From Holothuria scabra (Eukaryota; Echinodermata; Holothuroidea; Aspidochirotida; Holothuriidae): a stretch of 64,000 nucleotides of DNA. The translations under genes and the position numbers were made by a program. Below the pieces are notes generated by a model, which saw only the letters and a list, made by a program, of their open reading frames with translations, was not told the DNA's origin and did no database searches. Positions 32,062-43,423 of this stretch are shown here, one piece after another. Position 1 is the stretch's first letter. Every line of letters begins with the position of its first letter. The DNA lies in the NCBI GenBank assembly GCA_037179385.1, contig CM074187.1, forward strand, positions 16,679,450 through 16,743,449, in the 5' to 3' direction.

Positions 32062-33370
32062 GTGGGCCAAAATAAGAGAAAACGAAAACATAAATATATG
32101 GCAGCATGTTTTGAAATGTAAGCTCCTATGATGCCTTGTGTGAATTAATCGTGATATTTGTTAATAATCTTGTCTGGTCTGATTACAATTTGCTTAATGC
32201 TCTACAGAAGATATTTGCGCAGCCCTTGCCAGGTTGCATCAGGCGTGTAGTCAGAAGCTGAAGGGGCAACCGCCTACTGAAAATATTTTTTAGTGTAATT
32301 TCATTTTACGGTATCGTTAGTATTTCTCTATTTACATAAAGAGTGAAGTGACACTTCCAGCGATCTGTGAGGCTTTTTGGTCAAAATTTTCCTGCGCTTT
32401 TCGCCAAATGATTGGGGCGCCCGTTTAGATAACCCCGCAATTTCCAGTACGTAGTTCAATCTCCTGGGTGCGACAGAGCGTCACTGGTGGGAACTCTACG
32501 TCGCTGTATGCAAGTATGGGAAACAATGTAAGGCACTTCTATTAATGAGAAAAACAGTACAATAAACTACTTTAAAGCCATGGAGTAAGGAGTATTTAGA
32601 AGGAGTTTTGCTACCCAGTTTCCAAGCAATTGTTTAAGGTCGATCCTGCCAGGGTCTTTTTTCCAGTTGTGGCTAACTGGCTTATTTTCCCTACCCCCTT
32701 GCTTAAGACGTGCATCAAGCAAAACGGCGGTAGTTTCCATTTTTTACAGTTTTCGATACGACCAGAGCGCCAGAACTCCCGACTGAAAGTCGGATATTCT
32801 AAAAATTTGACCATGCAGTCGGTAGAAAGTATCAAACTTGGCAATTTGGCCAGGCATTTTGCTGAAAAATTACTTCTATACATGTCAACGTATGGTCGCC
32901 CTAATTGTTTACGGTCCCTGTTGTCAAATGCCCCCTCCCCCCGGTAAATGACCACGTGGCGAAACAATATGACTGTTAGGATGATGACGTATGTTTTGAG
33001 TATGGGGTGAGCTAAATTGGTAGCTCATCTGAGTATCTGCATTGAAGGAGGCAATAAAAATCCTATGAGATGACTAAATGCCCTCTATAGTTTTTACGAC
33101 AGGGATGCTATGATATATCTTGGGTATGGGTCGATTAAAATACAACTTGTTGAATGGGGACCTTGTATGGTTACCGGAGATGGTACGGGCCATTGATCAC
33201 TTCAATTTCGTAGGTATGGCAAGTTAAAAGTAGAAATATTTATTGACTTGACCTGACCGTAGGTATCCCTTTGCGTGACTGCAAAATACCCATAGCCTAA
33301 CCATCTGCAGTAGGCTAACCAGAAGTCTTCCCGCTTCCCCATCCAAATGAAAAATCTCACAAACACCCCT
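32062..33370. other. unassigned; hairpin motif of family C
   Basis: Contains a mutated copy of the 'CGCCAAATGATTGGGGCGCCCGTTTAGAT' type motif (about 32400), related to the 1117-bp repeat unit. Opposed open frames at 32611-32967 have no recognisable domain. Confidence 0.4.
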
Positions 33371-33374
33371 TTAA

Positions 33375-34890
33375 AGAGCCCATGACATGACTTAGTAACG
33401 ATTTGGGATCATTCTCTGACACTATCTATCAACAAAAATAGCATTTATTTCAACAAATCCCCTCCCACGCAAAGAGAAATGCTCAGGTGAAATGGTATCC
33501 CTTTCAGCACAACAGCTGAAAAATGTGAAAGTGCGTTGAACCATGAATAACATTATCACAGGAACCCAACTTCACAGTGTATGTACTATAGTGCACTTGG
33601 AGTATACCCTTGCTCTGTTGATGTTAAAGAAGCTATATACAGATGGCCTAAAATGATTGATATAATCAACGAATTATCATAACAAATCCTAAACCTATGT
33701 TTGCTTCACAAAACTAGTGAAAGGGGGGGGGGGGGGGTTCAACACCTAGGAATACCCCTGTACAACAGATGGAATTTTGTGACTTCTCAATTTTCCTAGA
33801 GCCAACTAGCAGGGAAAAATGTTTGGTATACATCATACATATGTTTGGAAGTTCCCTGGTAAGAGGTTATAGACACAGAAAAATACCTCAGGTTCCTGGG
33901 GGATGTAACTGCATCCATTTGGTCTCCGGTGTAATGTAACTATTATTTTTATTTTGCGAGGGGGGGGGGGAGCAGTGGTTCTCTCAGTATACAGGCCCAC
34001 ATGCAATTCTATATACCATTCTGCAGAGTGGTTTAAATACTACCAGCAAGTTCTGTGTTGTTTAGGATGCATGTGCTAATGCTGCAATTTGACTTGGTTC
34101 AAACTTGAAGAAATGGAACAGTGATTATGGTGGGAAAGGACACTAACTGATATTTTGGTTATTTAATGAAATATTCTGTATTTTTATCAAATGTTGGCAT
34201 GAAGTTACTATTTCAACTTCATGCATTTTGAAGTCTATGCTAGTAGGCTACAAGATCCATTGTACGATTTCCTCATAAATGTTTGTGACAAATTTACTTG
34301 GAAGGGATGTCTTTCAAAGGGATCCGGGTGAGATATCAGTCTTCTCATTGAACAATCTGATTGAATGCAAGTTGAAATATTTTCTTTTTCTGGTTGAAAG
34401 AATTGCTGTCTAGTCATAGATCGACTAGATTGCTGGAACCAAAAGTTCAACCTGAAAGGCCTAACATGAATGGGACAACTTGAGTGAATAATGACAAAAT
34501 TCCTCTTTTGATGAATTGGGAGGCAGAATTTCAAATTTTGATTGATATATTTTTGGCTTTTTACTGGGACATTCTTCAGATATAATTCAGAATTATTTGG
34601 TCAGTAGAGGTCTCATGCTACGAAATCTGTGAGCAAAATGTTACTTAAACATAGCATTATAATACACACACTGTGAGGCTGGGTTCCTGTGATGATGTAA
34701 TTCTTGGTTCAATGCACTTCTAAATCTTTTACATTTTAAAGCTGTTGTGTTGAAAGTGGTACCATTTCACTTGAGCATTTCTCTTTTGTGGGCAGATTTT
34801 TATTTTAATAAATGTTTTTATTTTTGTTGTTGATAGGTAGTGTCAGAGAATGACTCCAAATCGTTGTCATTGAGTCATGTCATGGGCTCT
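33375..34890. mobile_element. TTAA-type DNA transposon with about 220-bp inverted repeats
   Basis: TTAA at 33371-33374 and 34891-34894. The left arm starts AGAGCCCATGACATGACT and the right arm ends AGTCATGTCATGGGCTCT. Homology continues inward for roughly 200 bp ('tcattctctgacacta', 'aaatgctcaggtgaaatggta', 'tgcgttgaacca', 'atcacaggaaccca'). The centre (G17 run at about 33724) has no transposase, so it is non-autonomous. Kolobok or piggyBac affiliation is suggested only by TTAA. Confidence 0.8.
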
Positions 34891-34914
34891 TTAAAGAATA
34901 TATTTTAGCTGAAA

Positions 34915-35040
34915 AAAGAACCGTAAGCGAAATTTCCGGTAACATGAGAAGCTGTTTTAGCCAAAATTGTTTCTGTACGCTACGCGCCAATTAATGGTGG
35001 CGTTTCTCTTAGATGGTGTCATTTTGCTTGCCCGAACACT
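34915..35040. repeat. family C hairpin-motif fragment
   Basis: ACGCGCCAATTAATGGTGGCG followed by TTAGATGG matches the GCGCCAACCAATGGTGGCGC...TTAGAT hairpin inside the 1117-bp repeat and at 59565-59600. Part of a dispersed repeat. Confidence 0.5.
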
Positions 35041-35085
35041 CAAAGCTTTGTTCCCCTTTGCCTCCCGCTTAATGAAAACATTTGA

Positions 35086-35308
35086 TTATGCTACTGACTT
35101 ACTGCATATTTGATGATCGTCGAAAGCGGTTTTAACTGACCTAAATGTAACATTCTCTTCGCCACAGGAGATCTTTCTTTCCCAACCCTTCGGTAGGGTG
35201 GCTGTATATAAGAAGACCGCCGTGGACTCTGCTGAAGAGCGCCTTGTGCTGTACAGTGTGGCGATATGCAAACAGACCTTACATTGGCAAAGTGTCGGTA
35301 CATTGACC
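35086..35308 (-). pseudogene. unrecognised open frame cut by the foldback insertion, downstream half
   Basis: Minus-strand frame reading SLVNVPTLCQCKVCLHIATL ... AFDDHQICSKSVA and stopping at 35086. If the 35317-37335 element and one copy of its 8-bp duplication are removed in silico, this frame continues in phase across the junction into the right flank for at least 20 more codons. The product is unknown, and a plus-strand frame also exists here, so coding status is uncertain. Confidence 0.25.
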
Positions 35309-35316
35309 AGGGAGCT

Positions 35317-37335
35317 ACGGAAGCGTAGAAGGGCCATTCAAAAGAAAAAAGGTTTGCCTCGGCAAAGTGACAATTTTCGTAAAATTGACATTTTGACGAC
35401 TAAATGGACTCCTTAAAATGGCAAAATTCGGAAAATTGTCATTTTGACAAGATAAAACATCTCGTCAAAAAAGCAAAATTCGGAAAACTGAAATTTTGCC
35501 GACCAAACGACATCTTGTCAAAATGACAAAATTCCGAAAATTGTTATTTTGCGGAATAAGAACATGTTGTTAAAATGGCGAAATTAAGAAAATTGTCCTT
35601 TTGCCGAAATAGAACATCTCGTTAGCATGGCAAAATTCAGAAAATTGTCGTTTTGCAGGGTAACAACATGTTGTCAAAGTGGCAAAATTCGGAAAATTGC
35701 CATTTTGCTGAGTTAGAACATCTTGTCAACATGACAAAATTCGGAATTCTGTCATTTTGCCAAGTAAGAACATCTCGTCAAAATGGCGAAATTCGGAAAA
35801 TATGACATTTTGCCAAGATAAAACATCTTGTAAAAACGGCAAAACTTGGAAAATGGCCATTTCGCATAGTTAGAACCTTAAGGGCGAAATTCTATGGAAA
35901 CGTTAAGGTGCCATCAAAGTACGAAATTAGTCATCGCATTATGTCAACATTTTGCAACAAAATGATGTAATGAGTCTTATTTTCTTAACATTTTGCAGAA
36001 ACATGATAAAATGCAAACGCACCATATTTCAACAGTTCAACATTTTTTGCACAAAATTGATCAATTACTCATTTATTGCAAGTGATAAATTTAGCACATT
36101 GTCAATTTGCAGAAAAATGGTTACGGATCTGCTTCAGATTCATATTTCTACATTCTAAAGAGGTAGAATAATGTGAGCCGTCATTAAAACTAAAGTCACA
36201 TGTTTTCATACCGAAGCATTTCTGTATATCTGTGCGTTTGGGGCAATCTGACCTCTTGAGGCAGGAGGCGGGGTAAAACTTTCAGACTTCAGATAGCCCC
36301 TCAAATTCGAATTTGGGGTTGGGGCAATCTCTTTCTCTTATTTTATTGTCTCAACGATTTTACCTTTGACTTTTCAAAAGTGCTTCGTCATTGATTTGTA
36401 CATATTTTATTTTATCTTATGCATCACCGTAAGGGATGGGGACCGGGGGCTGGAGCCCCCCCCCCTTCCCCGAATTCGCCAAAACCTCACTTAATCTGGC
36501 AGACATTGATTCCTCAGTAGGACAGACATTATACCGTGGTTGGAGATTTGGAATAGGGTAAAAGTTACCCTCTGAAAAAAGAGTCCCATACGGCCATCAC
36601 CATATGACAAACAAAGAATTAATCACTTAATTTAATCCAAGTATTTTTTCTCATGTGGCGCACATGGCCGTACCGGACTCTTTTTCCTCGGGAGTGGTGC
36701 TTTTTCCAACTCCAGATGCCCAACCAGAGCATAAGTTCTTAACTAGATGGCACCTTAACGCTTCCATAGAATTTCGCCGTTTTCACAAAATGATCTAACT
36801 CGACAAGGTGTCAATTTTCTGAATTTTGCCATTTTGACGAAAAGTTCTTACCCGGTAAAATGAAATTTTTCTGAATGCTGCCGTTTTGACGAGGTGATCT
36901 AACTCAGCAAGATGACAATTTTTCGAATTTTGTCATTTTGTCGAGAAGATCTGATTCACCAATATGACATTTTTCTAAATTTTGCCATTTTGACGAGATG
37001 TTCAAACTCGCCAAAATGACAATCTTCCGAATTTTGCCATTTTGACGATATGATTTAATTCGGCAAAATGACAATTTTCTGAATTTTGCAATTTTGACGA
37101 GATTTCTAACTGAGAAAAGTGACACTTATCTGAATTTTGTCATTTTGTCGACATTTTTTAACTCGACAAAATGACAACTTTCGGAATTTTAACGTTTTGA
37201 CAAGTTAATTTAAACGCCAAATTTCGGTTTTTTGTCATTTCGAAGACTTAATTTTGGTCGTCAAAATGTCAACTCCACGAAAACTGTCATTTTGCTAAGA
37301 GGGTTTTTTTTTTCTTTTACCTTCTACGCTTCCGT
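35317..37335. mobile_element. 2-kb foldback transposon with arms of about 50-bp degenerate repeats
   Basis: The 8-mer AGGGAGCT flanks both ends (35309-35316 and 37336-37343). The left end ACGGAAGCGTAGAAGG and right end CCTTCTACGCTTCCGT are perfect inverted repeats. Each arm is a degenerate tandem array of 'GGCAAAATTCGGAAAATTGTCATTTTG' (35380-35880), present as its reverse complement in 36765-37290. The central about 880 bp is single copy with a C-run at about 36460. No coding capacity. Because the flanks contain CTACGG/CCGTAG, a 4-bp GGAG duplication with a 2-bp longer terminus is an alternative reading. Confidence 0.88.
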
Positions 37336-37372
37336 AGGGAGCTGTAATTTATCCAAATAACAAATCCCTGCA

Positions 37373-37714
37373 TTGACTGATATGACTTTGCTGTCGGAAC
37401 ATACTTTACATATTCTTTTCTTATCCGTGTCTGACTCCACAATAGCTATCACACCAGTTACTCCGGTTCTTCTTACCCAGAAGGTACCTCTGTCGCACGA
37501 GCATGGATATCGTGCATATTGTACATGCAAGAACATCACAAAACATTGTTCAAGAATTGCATCTTTGGTAGTTTTTAATGTCAATGTGAGTGACAAACCG
37601 CGTATGGGACAAGGAAAATTATATGGTGGTTATCATGAAATCTGCTTTGAGTGGGCAAAGGCCCTAAAACAGAGTCAGTTTGAGTGGCCCAATTTACAAC
37701 AACTTTTCGCATAG
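37373..37714 (+). CDS. hypothetical open frame right of the foldback element
   Basis: A 113-codon plus-strand frame with several Cys/His-like positions (HEHGYRAYCTCKNITKH) and an aromatic C-terminus (HEICFEWAKALKQSQFEW). I recognise no family. The opposite strand is also open (37596-37324), so coding strand and reality are uncertain. It may be an exon of the gene whose other half lies left of the foldback insertion. Confidence 0.25.
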   Translation: MTDMTLLSEHTLHILFLSVSDSTIAITPVTPVLLTQKVPLSHEHGYRAYCTCKNITKHCSRIASLVVFNVNVSDKPRMGQGKLYGGYHEICFEWAKALKQSQFEWPNLQQLFA

Positions 37715-37735
37715 CACGCCCATCTGAAGCCTAAG

Positions 37736-37795
37736 CAGGGAGGTGTTACTAGAATTACACCTTTCTTCACTCTAATAGGGCCTAACACCTCCCTG
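37736..37795. mobile_element. 60-bp micro-MITE
   Basis: CAGGGAGGTGTTA at the left and TAACACCTCCCTG at the right are perfect 13-bp inverted repeats, and GCCTAAG lies directly outside both (37729-37735 and 37796-37802). If it is an insertion it is among the shortest imaginable MITEs. Confidence 0.55.
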
Positions 37796-38132
37796 GCCTA
37801 AGTGATCACGAAGTCCGAAGTAAGGCCTGTACTGAAATCCTTGACTGCGTGAGGAAAGAACATAGGCTACCTCAATATGAGACAATACCCCGCTTCCTGG
37901 ATCAATGTTGGAGTTTCAGGACGGCTTTGGCCTGGTTGCCGCAAGTTTGAATGGGGGAGTAGGTGTTTGTGACGTGTTAATTGCTTGTTTTACTTGCTTT
38001 GTTTCATCATTTTTGCAGAGGATTGTAGGCCTACTATATCGATCAGAACATTGGGGAGTTACGTATAGAGCGGTCTCAATCTAGTAACACTAAACTTCGC
38101 TAGTCAGTCAAGCAAATCTGACAGGGTTAAGT

Positions 38133-38453
38133 CAGGGGCGAAAACCTCTGTTTGAGAGTGGGGGGAGGGGCGAAAATGCTTATGATGTGCCCATGAGTAT
38201 ATTTAACTGTGCACGCGTGGCGGGCACCGCGAACGCGAAGCCCTAAAGGGCTCCTGGTGGGATCCAGGGGGCAAAGCCCCCGGAGACTCTTGTGTTCTAG
38301 CATTTACGAAACTTCAGAAAAAACTGTTTCGAACGAAAAAAGGTGAACATATTTTTAGGTCTACTCAAATTTTGGGGGGCTAAATTACGATTATGCCCCC
38401 ACTTTTTCACTTGAGGGGGCGAAGGTCCCCCTTCCCCCGGGATTGCGCCCCTG
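38133..38453. mobile_element. hAT-type MITE, family B copy 2
   Basis: A perfect 8-bp target duplication GGTTAAGT flanks the element (38125-38132 and 38454-38461). Termini CAGGGGCGAAAACC and GATTGCGCCCCTG are imperfect inverted repeats. Internal sequence matches 25072-25381. A 321-bp non-coding element. Confidence 0.88.
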
Positions 38454-38949
38454 GGTTAAGTTACAAACCAGCTGAAGAATCTCCATAGGTCGGCTGCTTG
38501 ATATTCATGTTCAGGTTCTTCCTTTTGTTCGACAGGCAGATACCGCCACATAGTACGACTAGTCAGATCAGGGAGCTGTTAGATGTAACAGAACTGTGTA
38601 TACCTGGTGTACAAGATGACAAGTATATGATGGCAGAAAGCAAATGGCGATAGCTATCACATAGTACACTACATTATACTAAACCTTTCGACCCTTTAAC
38701 TTCAAATCCTTTATTACTTGTTTACAATTCTAGAGATTCGTGGTTCATGATTACCTTGGCTTACCCGTGAGTTGCAGGAGCAATCGATGCGCACAATGAT
38801 ACTGATAGTGAAACACAAGCAAGACTCCACGTCGCATTGGCAAACCTGGATTTCGAAGACTCGTTCACTCCTGACGGCTTCGCTCAACTCTCTCTGCGCG
38901 AGTTAACGTCAAGTTCAGTCGGAACGCTGACCTCCAAATTCCACCGTTA

Positions 38950-39217
38950 ACGATCACATTTCAACAGTTGAGTATTGACCCGGAAGTACTTCAATACAAA
39001 CCGCGCGAAACCTCATCTTCGTTGCTAAGTGGTCGCTGTTAACTTTGCTGATGAATATTTCATGATATGTAAAAATTATGTTGCTAAATTTGGTACAATG
39101 ATGTCCTAAAATGGTCAGAGGAGTTACCAAAACTTACATGATGACAAGATACATCATGAATAATGAACGAGGACAAGCCCTTTCTGAAGCGACGAAACAG
39201 ACCTAGAAGGTTGCTAG
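38950..39217 (+). promoter_or_regulatory. ETS-site promoter and 5' noncoding exon, plus strand
   Basis: CCCGGAAGT at 38979-38987 is an ETS consensus in a CpG-richer patch (38820-39040). Downstream, the putative first exon ends at CTAG|GTAAGA (39217/39218), a strong donor. A 31-codon ATG frame (39111-39206) inside it would be an upstream ORF. It points toward the XPG/CXC locus at 41.1-46.4 kb, whose first plausible acceptor (TTGGCATTATGCAG) is near 41130. Confidence 0.45.
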
Positions 39218-41130
39218 GTAAGACCGTCTCACTTTTTACTTAAGACATTTCCATCCCAATGGTCAAAATGTATAATTGAAGATGTTAACGAAGTCTTAAG
39301 ATGTACTTTCGTCCGGTGATCAAGTGTCATGACTGTTCACCGACGGTAATAATAGTAAATTTTGCTCCAAATTTTCTGCAGCTGTCGGTCTTCTTCATGC
39401 AAAGTGTCTTTCGTTAGGGTACACTAACGGTGTATGAGTACCGTACTATAAAGGATAGGCTAGGCTTAGTTTTAACGTTACAACTAGGCCTAACTACTGG
39501 GAGGACGCCTCCGGGTGACGCCGTGTATCACAGTGAGATCCTTTTCATTTTGACGTTAACAATAGCAATATATATATATATAAAGGCCCTGTGCATAACG
39601 TTACATATGAGTAGGCGAAACGGAGACCGAGTTTGGTCAAGTAATTAGGCTACAGACAAGTATCAGATAAACTACAATACTAAACTAGCTAGGGTGGTCT
39701 TATGTTTGCACACCTAGGCTAGCACCAGTACGTTACAGTATTACTAGGCCTAACTTAGGCTTCGTCCTTGGTAGCTACAGTAGCCTATGTGTTGCTTCTT
39801 GTTTAATGCATAGCCTTGGCCCTAAGCTAGCCTAAAAATAAAATTAATTGAACTGGGCTACCGAAGAAATCCCGGATTACAATGAGCAGAACATGTTGTT
39901 CAGTCATTACTGCCTGTACTTAATTGATTGACAAGTTGTGCAGTAGCAAACTCGCATTGTCTTGACTCCTGGCCTTTGTTGGGTATCTGATAATTTAATT
40001 TAGGGTTTTTGGGGGGCATCGAATGTATAAGGTATTAGATTAATGGTTTTGACTGATTTATTTACTGTTACTTAGACAAACATCCAATGTCTTTGTCAAG
40101 CCTCTGTGGTGTAGCTAGGTCACACTGACTCAGAGTCAAACCCCTTTTGCAACTCCTTGAAAAAGTTGGCATACAACAGTCTAGTATTGAGGGCTGGAAT
40201 TTGAAATGAAACAAAACCAAACACAGTGAAAGGTAAAATTTCTTAATATGACTTGGCTTGTTGCTGGGGCTACTTTCACTGTAACTAAGGTAATGTAGGG
40301 GATGACAGGCACTAAAGTTAGTGCAGAAGGTACGTACCACAGCCTAGTTCCTAACCTTGTTTTGAATGGTCATACTCTGGCACAGGAATTTACAGTAATG
40401 TTATTGAATTGATTGGGCAAAACTATTTAATTTAATGTTAGGCAAGTACTAGTTTAAATTAAATATTCTTCTAGTTCGGCCGTTGTTGATGGTTATACTA
40501 TAGGACATCTCTCACCTATGGAATGCACATGATCATTGCTAGTATTGGTAGGGCCACTTAAGGAACAATATTTTTTTAGGATAGCTACTGTGGGTGAAAT
40601 TGTTAAGTTTGCCCAGCATTATATTTGTTTAACCAAGTAGTGGCAAGTAAATACCTACGAAAAGCATAAGTGTGACACATATTATGCAATTAAGCAATTT
40701 TCATGTTTTCGGAATCATTGCATGGAAAGTTAGTCAAACTGAACCGGTTGTTGGATCCCACTAGATAGGCATGCCTTTTAGTTTCAGTGAGTCGTTTAGA
40801 GTGCATTGTCATAGATCTCACACAGAAATAGTAATTGCCAAACTGATACAATGAATCCATGTTTTTTTTTTTTTTTTTCTTGATGGTTGTTTCTTATTTT
40901 CAATTAAACTGCAGTAAACTCACTGACATTTGATATAATTTGATAAAGTCAGTCTAAATATTTAAAGCACAACTGTTATGTAGAGTTACTTATCGAAGTG
41001 GATTGTGCATTGAGCACTCATTTTTTCTTGTATTTTCTGCAACTGGTTTACAACATAGGGTTAGGGATTTGTTTTTGATTGATTTGCTTTTTATGTGTCC
41101 TCTGTCATTTTGTACCTACTTGGCATTATG
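39218..41130 (+). other. candidate intron 1 of the XPG/CXC locus
   Basis: Contains a short TA microsatellite (about 39569-39581), 'taggctaggcttag' motifs and a T18 run at about 40863. A 90-codon minus-strand frame (40340-40068) is not recognised. No TE termini were found. Confidence 0.4.
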
Positions 41131-41138
41131 CAGCAGGA

Positions 41139-41866
41139 AACTGGTGTGCTATTTACCATCCTTCTGTGGCTCCAGGTCCCTGTGCTATTTGCAGCAAACA
41201 TAAACCTCGGTACTGGCATGCTGCACAGGCAACTGAAAAGCAGCAACACATACTGCAACTATTAGAAGAAAAAAATATATCTGATCATTCTTGCATTTGT
41301 TATGCCTGCCAAAAAAATTTATGAGGCAACAACCGCACCAAGAAGAGGCAGTCACTAAGCGAAAGGCAAGCAAAGTTTGTCAAATTCCAAAATGTTCTTA
41401 TACAAATGTGAGGGTCCATAATACCACATCAAAGACTATAAAGCCAGAAAGGCTGCAAGAGTTATTCCAAATAAACCAAAAAGATGCTGTTGACATGTGT
41501 AATAGTCCGTCAGGGATAGATCTTTGTCACATCCATTATAATGAAGCCCTAAGAAATTCTAGCAGTTGCACTGTTTGTTCTTCAGCGTCATCAGGCACCC
41601 TTCGAAGTTTTACTGAGACTGCTGCAATAAAACATTTTGTGGCAGAGAGAATGCAGACTGAATATAAGTCAGATGTCAATGCCCTTTGCAATACTTGCTA
41701 CCAAGCTGTTTTGAGGTATAGTAGGGGTCCACAGTACATAGATATGGTAAAGTCCTCAAAAGACCACCTCTCAGCCTTACTTGAGTCTTGCTCATCTTGG
41801 ACATCAGAGGACAGGGGTGCCTGTGCTCTTTCCCATACTGTGAAATATGTGGGGGGCATCTGTTGA
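41139..41866 (+). CDS. XPG/CXC locus segment 1: Cys/His-rich N-terminus
   Basis: From an acceptor-like site near 41130 the frame gives CAICSKHKPRYWHAAQATE ... CICYACQKN, a likely zinc-binding module. A shift at the A7 run (41311-41317) moves it to the frame with VCQIPKCSY, IDLCHIHYNEAL, SSCTVCSSAS and NALCNTCYQAVLRYSRGPQY, further paired cysteines. The frame ends at 41866 after the G6 run. Confidence 0.5.
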
Positions 41867-42396
41867 ATGATGAGCCTCTTTTAATGGAAATGGTTCACGA
41901 GATGTATTCTTCATTTTTCGATAATTTTCCTGGTCCTTGTTCAACAGCCACAAGTGAGTCTGCCCAGAAGAAAAATCCTGTACAACTTTTAGCATATTTG
42001 AAAACAGTTATCGGTGATTGTATAGTATGTTCTCACGTAATGAACGAAAGGAGATTAGGTACCATGGTAAGGCGATGTGGAAGTGATGTTGTGTCATCAC
42101 TCCATAAAGTTCTGTTTTCCTTTGTCAGGGAAAGGAAAGCTTTGAAAAACAAAATAGAAAACTTACAGAAGGGCAGCTCCCAGCCTTCCAAAATATCTGA
42201 GAACTTGTTTGCAGATATTGTGGCAGACAGCTTACAAACTGCTTCTGTAGAAGGAGCTAAATATTTCATTGGCAACGAAAGTCCTGCAACATTTGTCTGT
42301 AATTTTTCTATTGAAAATGAGGTATCCAAGATCCCCCCTCTTTTGTGGAACTTTGTGCTGTTTAGTACCCTTTCAGATGTAGAAAACGAGAAATAG
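41857..42396 (+). CDS. XPG/CXC locus segment 2: helical region
   Basis: Continues as HLLNDEPLLMEMVHEMYSSF, a Cys-His pair in CIVCSHVMNERRLGTMVRRC, and a coiled region RERKALKNKIENLQKGS. The frame stops at 42396 and resumes with a changed phase near 42430. Confidence 0.5.
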   Translation, partial: HLLNDEPLLMEMVHEMYSSFFDNFPGPCSTATSESAQKKNPVQLLAYLKTVIGDCIVCSHVMNERRLGTMVRRCGSDVVSSLHKVLFSFVRERKALKNKIENLQKGSSQPSKISENLFADIVADSLQTASVEGAKYFIGNESPATFVCNFSIENEVSKIPPLLWNFVLFSTLSDVENEK

Positions 42397-42428
42397 GAAA
42401 CTATAAGATAGATTGGAATACACACTTT

Positions 42429-43423
42429 TTGCAGCAGCTTCATCCCTCAGAAGCTGTCCATCACAAAAAAACCCTAAAGCGTTTTTTTATTTGTAATTCC
42501 TTCCTTAACACTTGCAATGACCAGTGCTTTACACCTCTTCATTTTACCCTCTCAGATGTAGTTGACCGTTTCACAAGTTCATCTTCATTGTGTTTTCGGA
42601 TTCTGTCTGCTTTTGGTATCACTGTCAGTAAGACCACTTTTCAACGATTTCAAACTGCTGTGGCAATAAACGAAATGTCAAAAAAAACGTCACTTGTGAC
42701 CAAAGGATTTGCAATTGCTTCTGTTGATAACATAGACCGCAGCAGTAGTTACGCAGCAGTCTCTGCTTCTAAGTGTGACAGGGGGTTCCATGGTACTTCA
42801 GTTCAAGCAGTAGAACCATTGCCACACACTGTAGACAGCCCAGTTCAAGAACCCATTCAACCTATTTCAAGCAGACGGGCCACATTGGTAGATAAAGATG
42901 CACTGGAGCTGTATCATAGAGGGTCCTCTTCCCTCCTCCCCAACCCCCACTTGCTCCAAACCGTTCATTATTGAGACATACTTTAACACCCGAATCATTT
43001 TGCATGTCTGAAGCTGAATTAAATGCTTTACGTAAAGTAACACACTCAGTTTTCATGTATATGTTTACTAAATTTGTATGTGATTCAGAAAAAATGTCTT
43101 TTACTATTCCAGACCTCAAAACAGCTGTTTCCTGTTTTTACACAAATAATTCTGTACCATCTACAGTTCATTTCACATGCATTCTTTCAGAGCCAGCAGA
43201 TAATGCTGAAACTATACGGCATGTTCTGGATATTTTGCATGAAAAGCATGCCATTGGCAAAGAGACTCAGTACCTAATTGTAGCCGGAGATGCAAAGACA
43301 TACGAGCATTTGCTATCTGCTAAGCGTTTATATGGTGATGACCTCAATTGGCTTTTGCCATATCTTGGGGAGTGGCATCTTCTTAAAAAATTGTCAAGGG
43401 CCATTAATGAAGATCTACCTTGA
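42429..43423 (+). CDS. XPG/CXC locus segment 3: conserved core, N-terminal part
   Basis: Contains FTLSDVVDRFTSSSSLCFRI, GFAIASVDNIDRSSSYAAVS and GFHGTSVQAVEP. After a one-base shift near 42930-42970 come TQYLIVAGDAKTYEHLLSAK and GDDLNWLLPYLGEWHLLKK. These blocks, in this order, are the most recognisable part of the family. Their biochemical role is unknown to me. Confidence 0.55.

Noticed and set aside
36904..37125. Repetitive minus-strand frame with Lys/Ile-rich units
   Set aside because: Translation of the right arm of the 35317-37335 foldback element.
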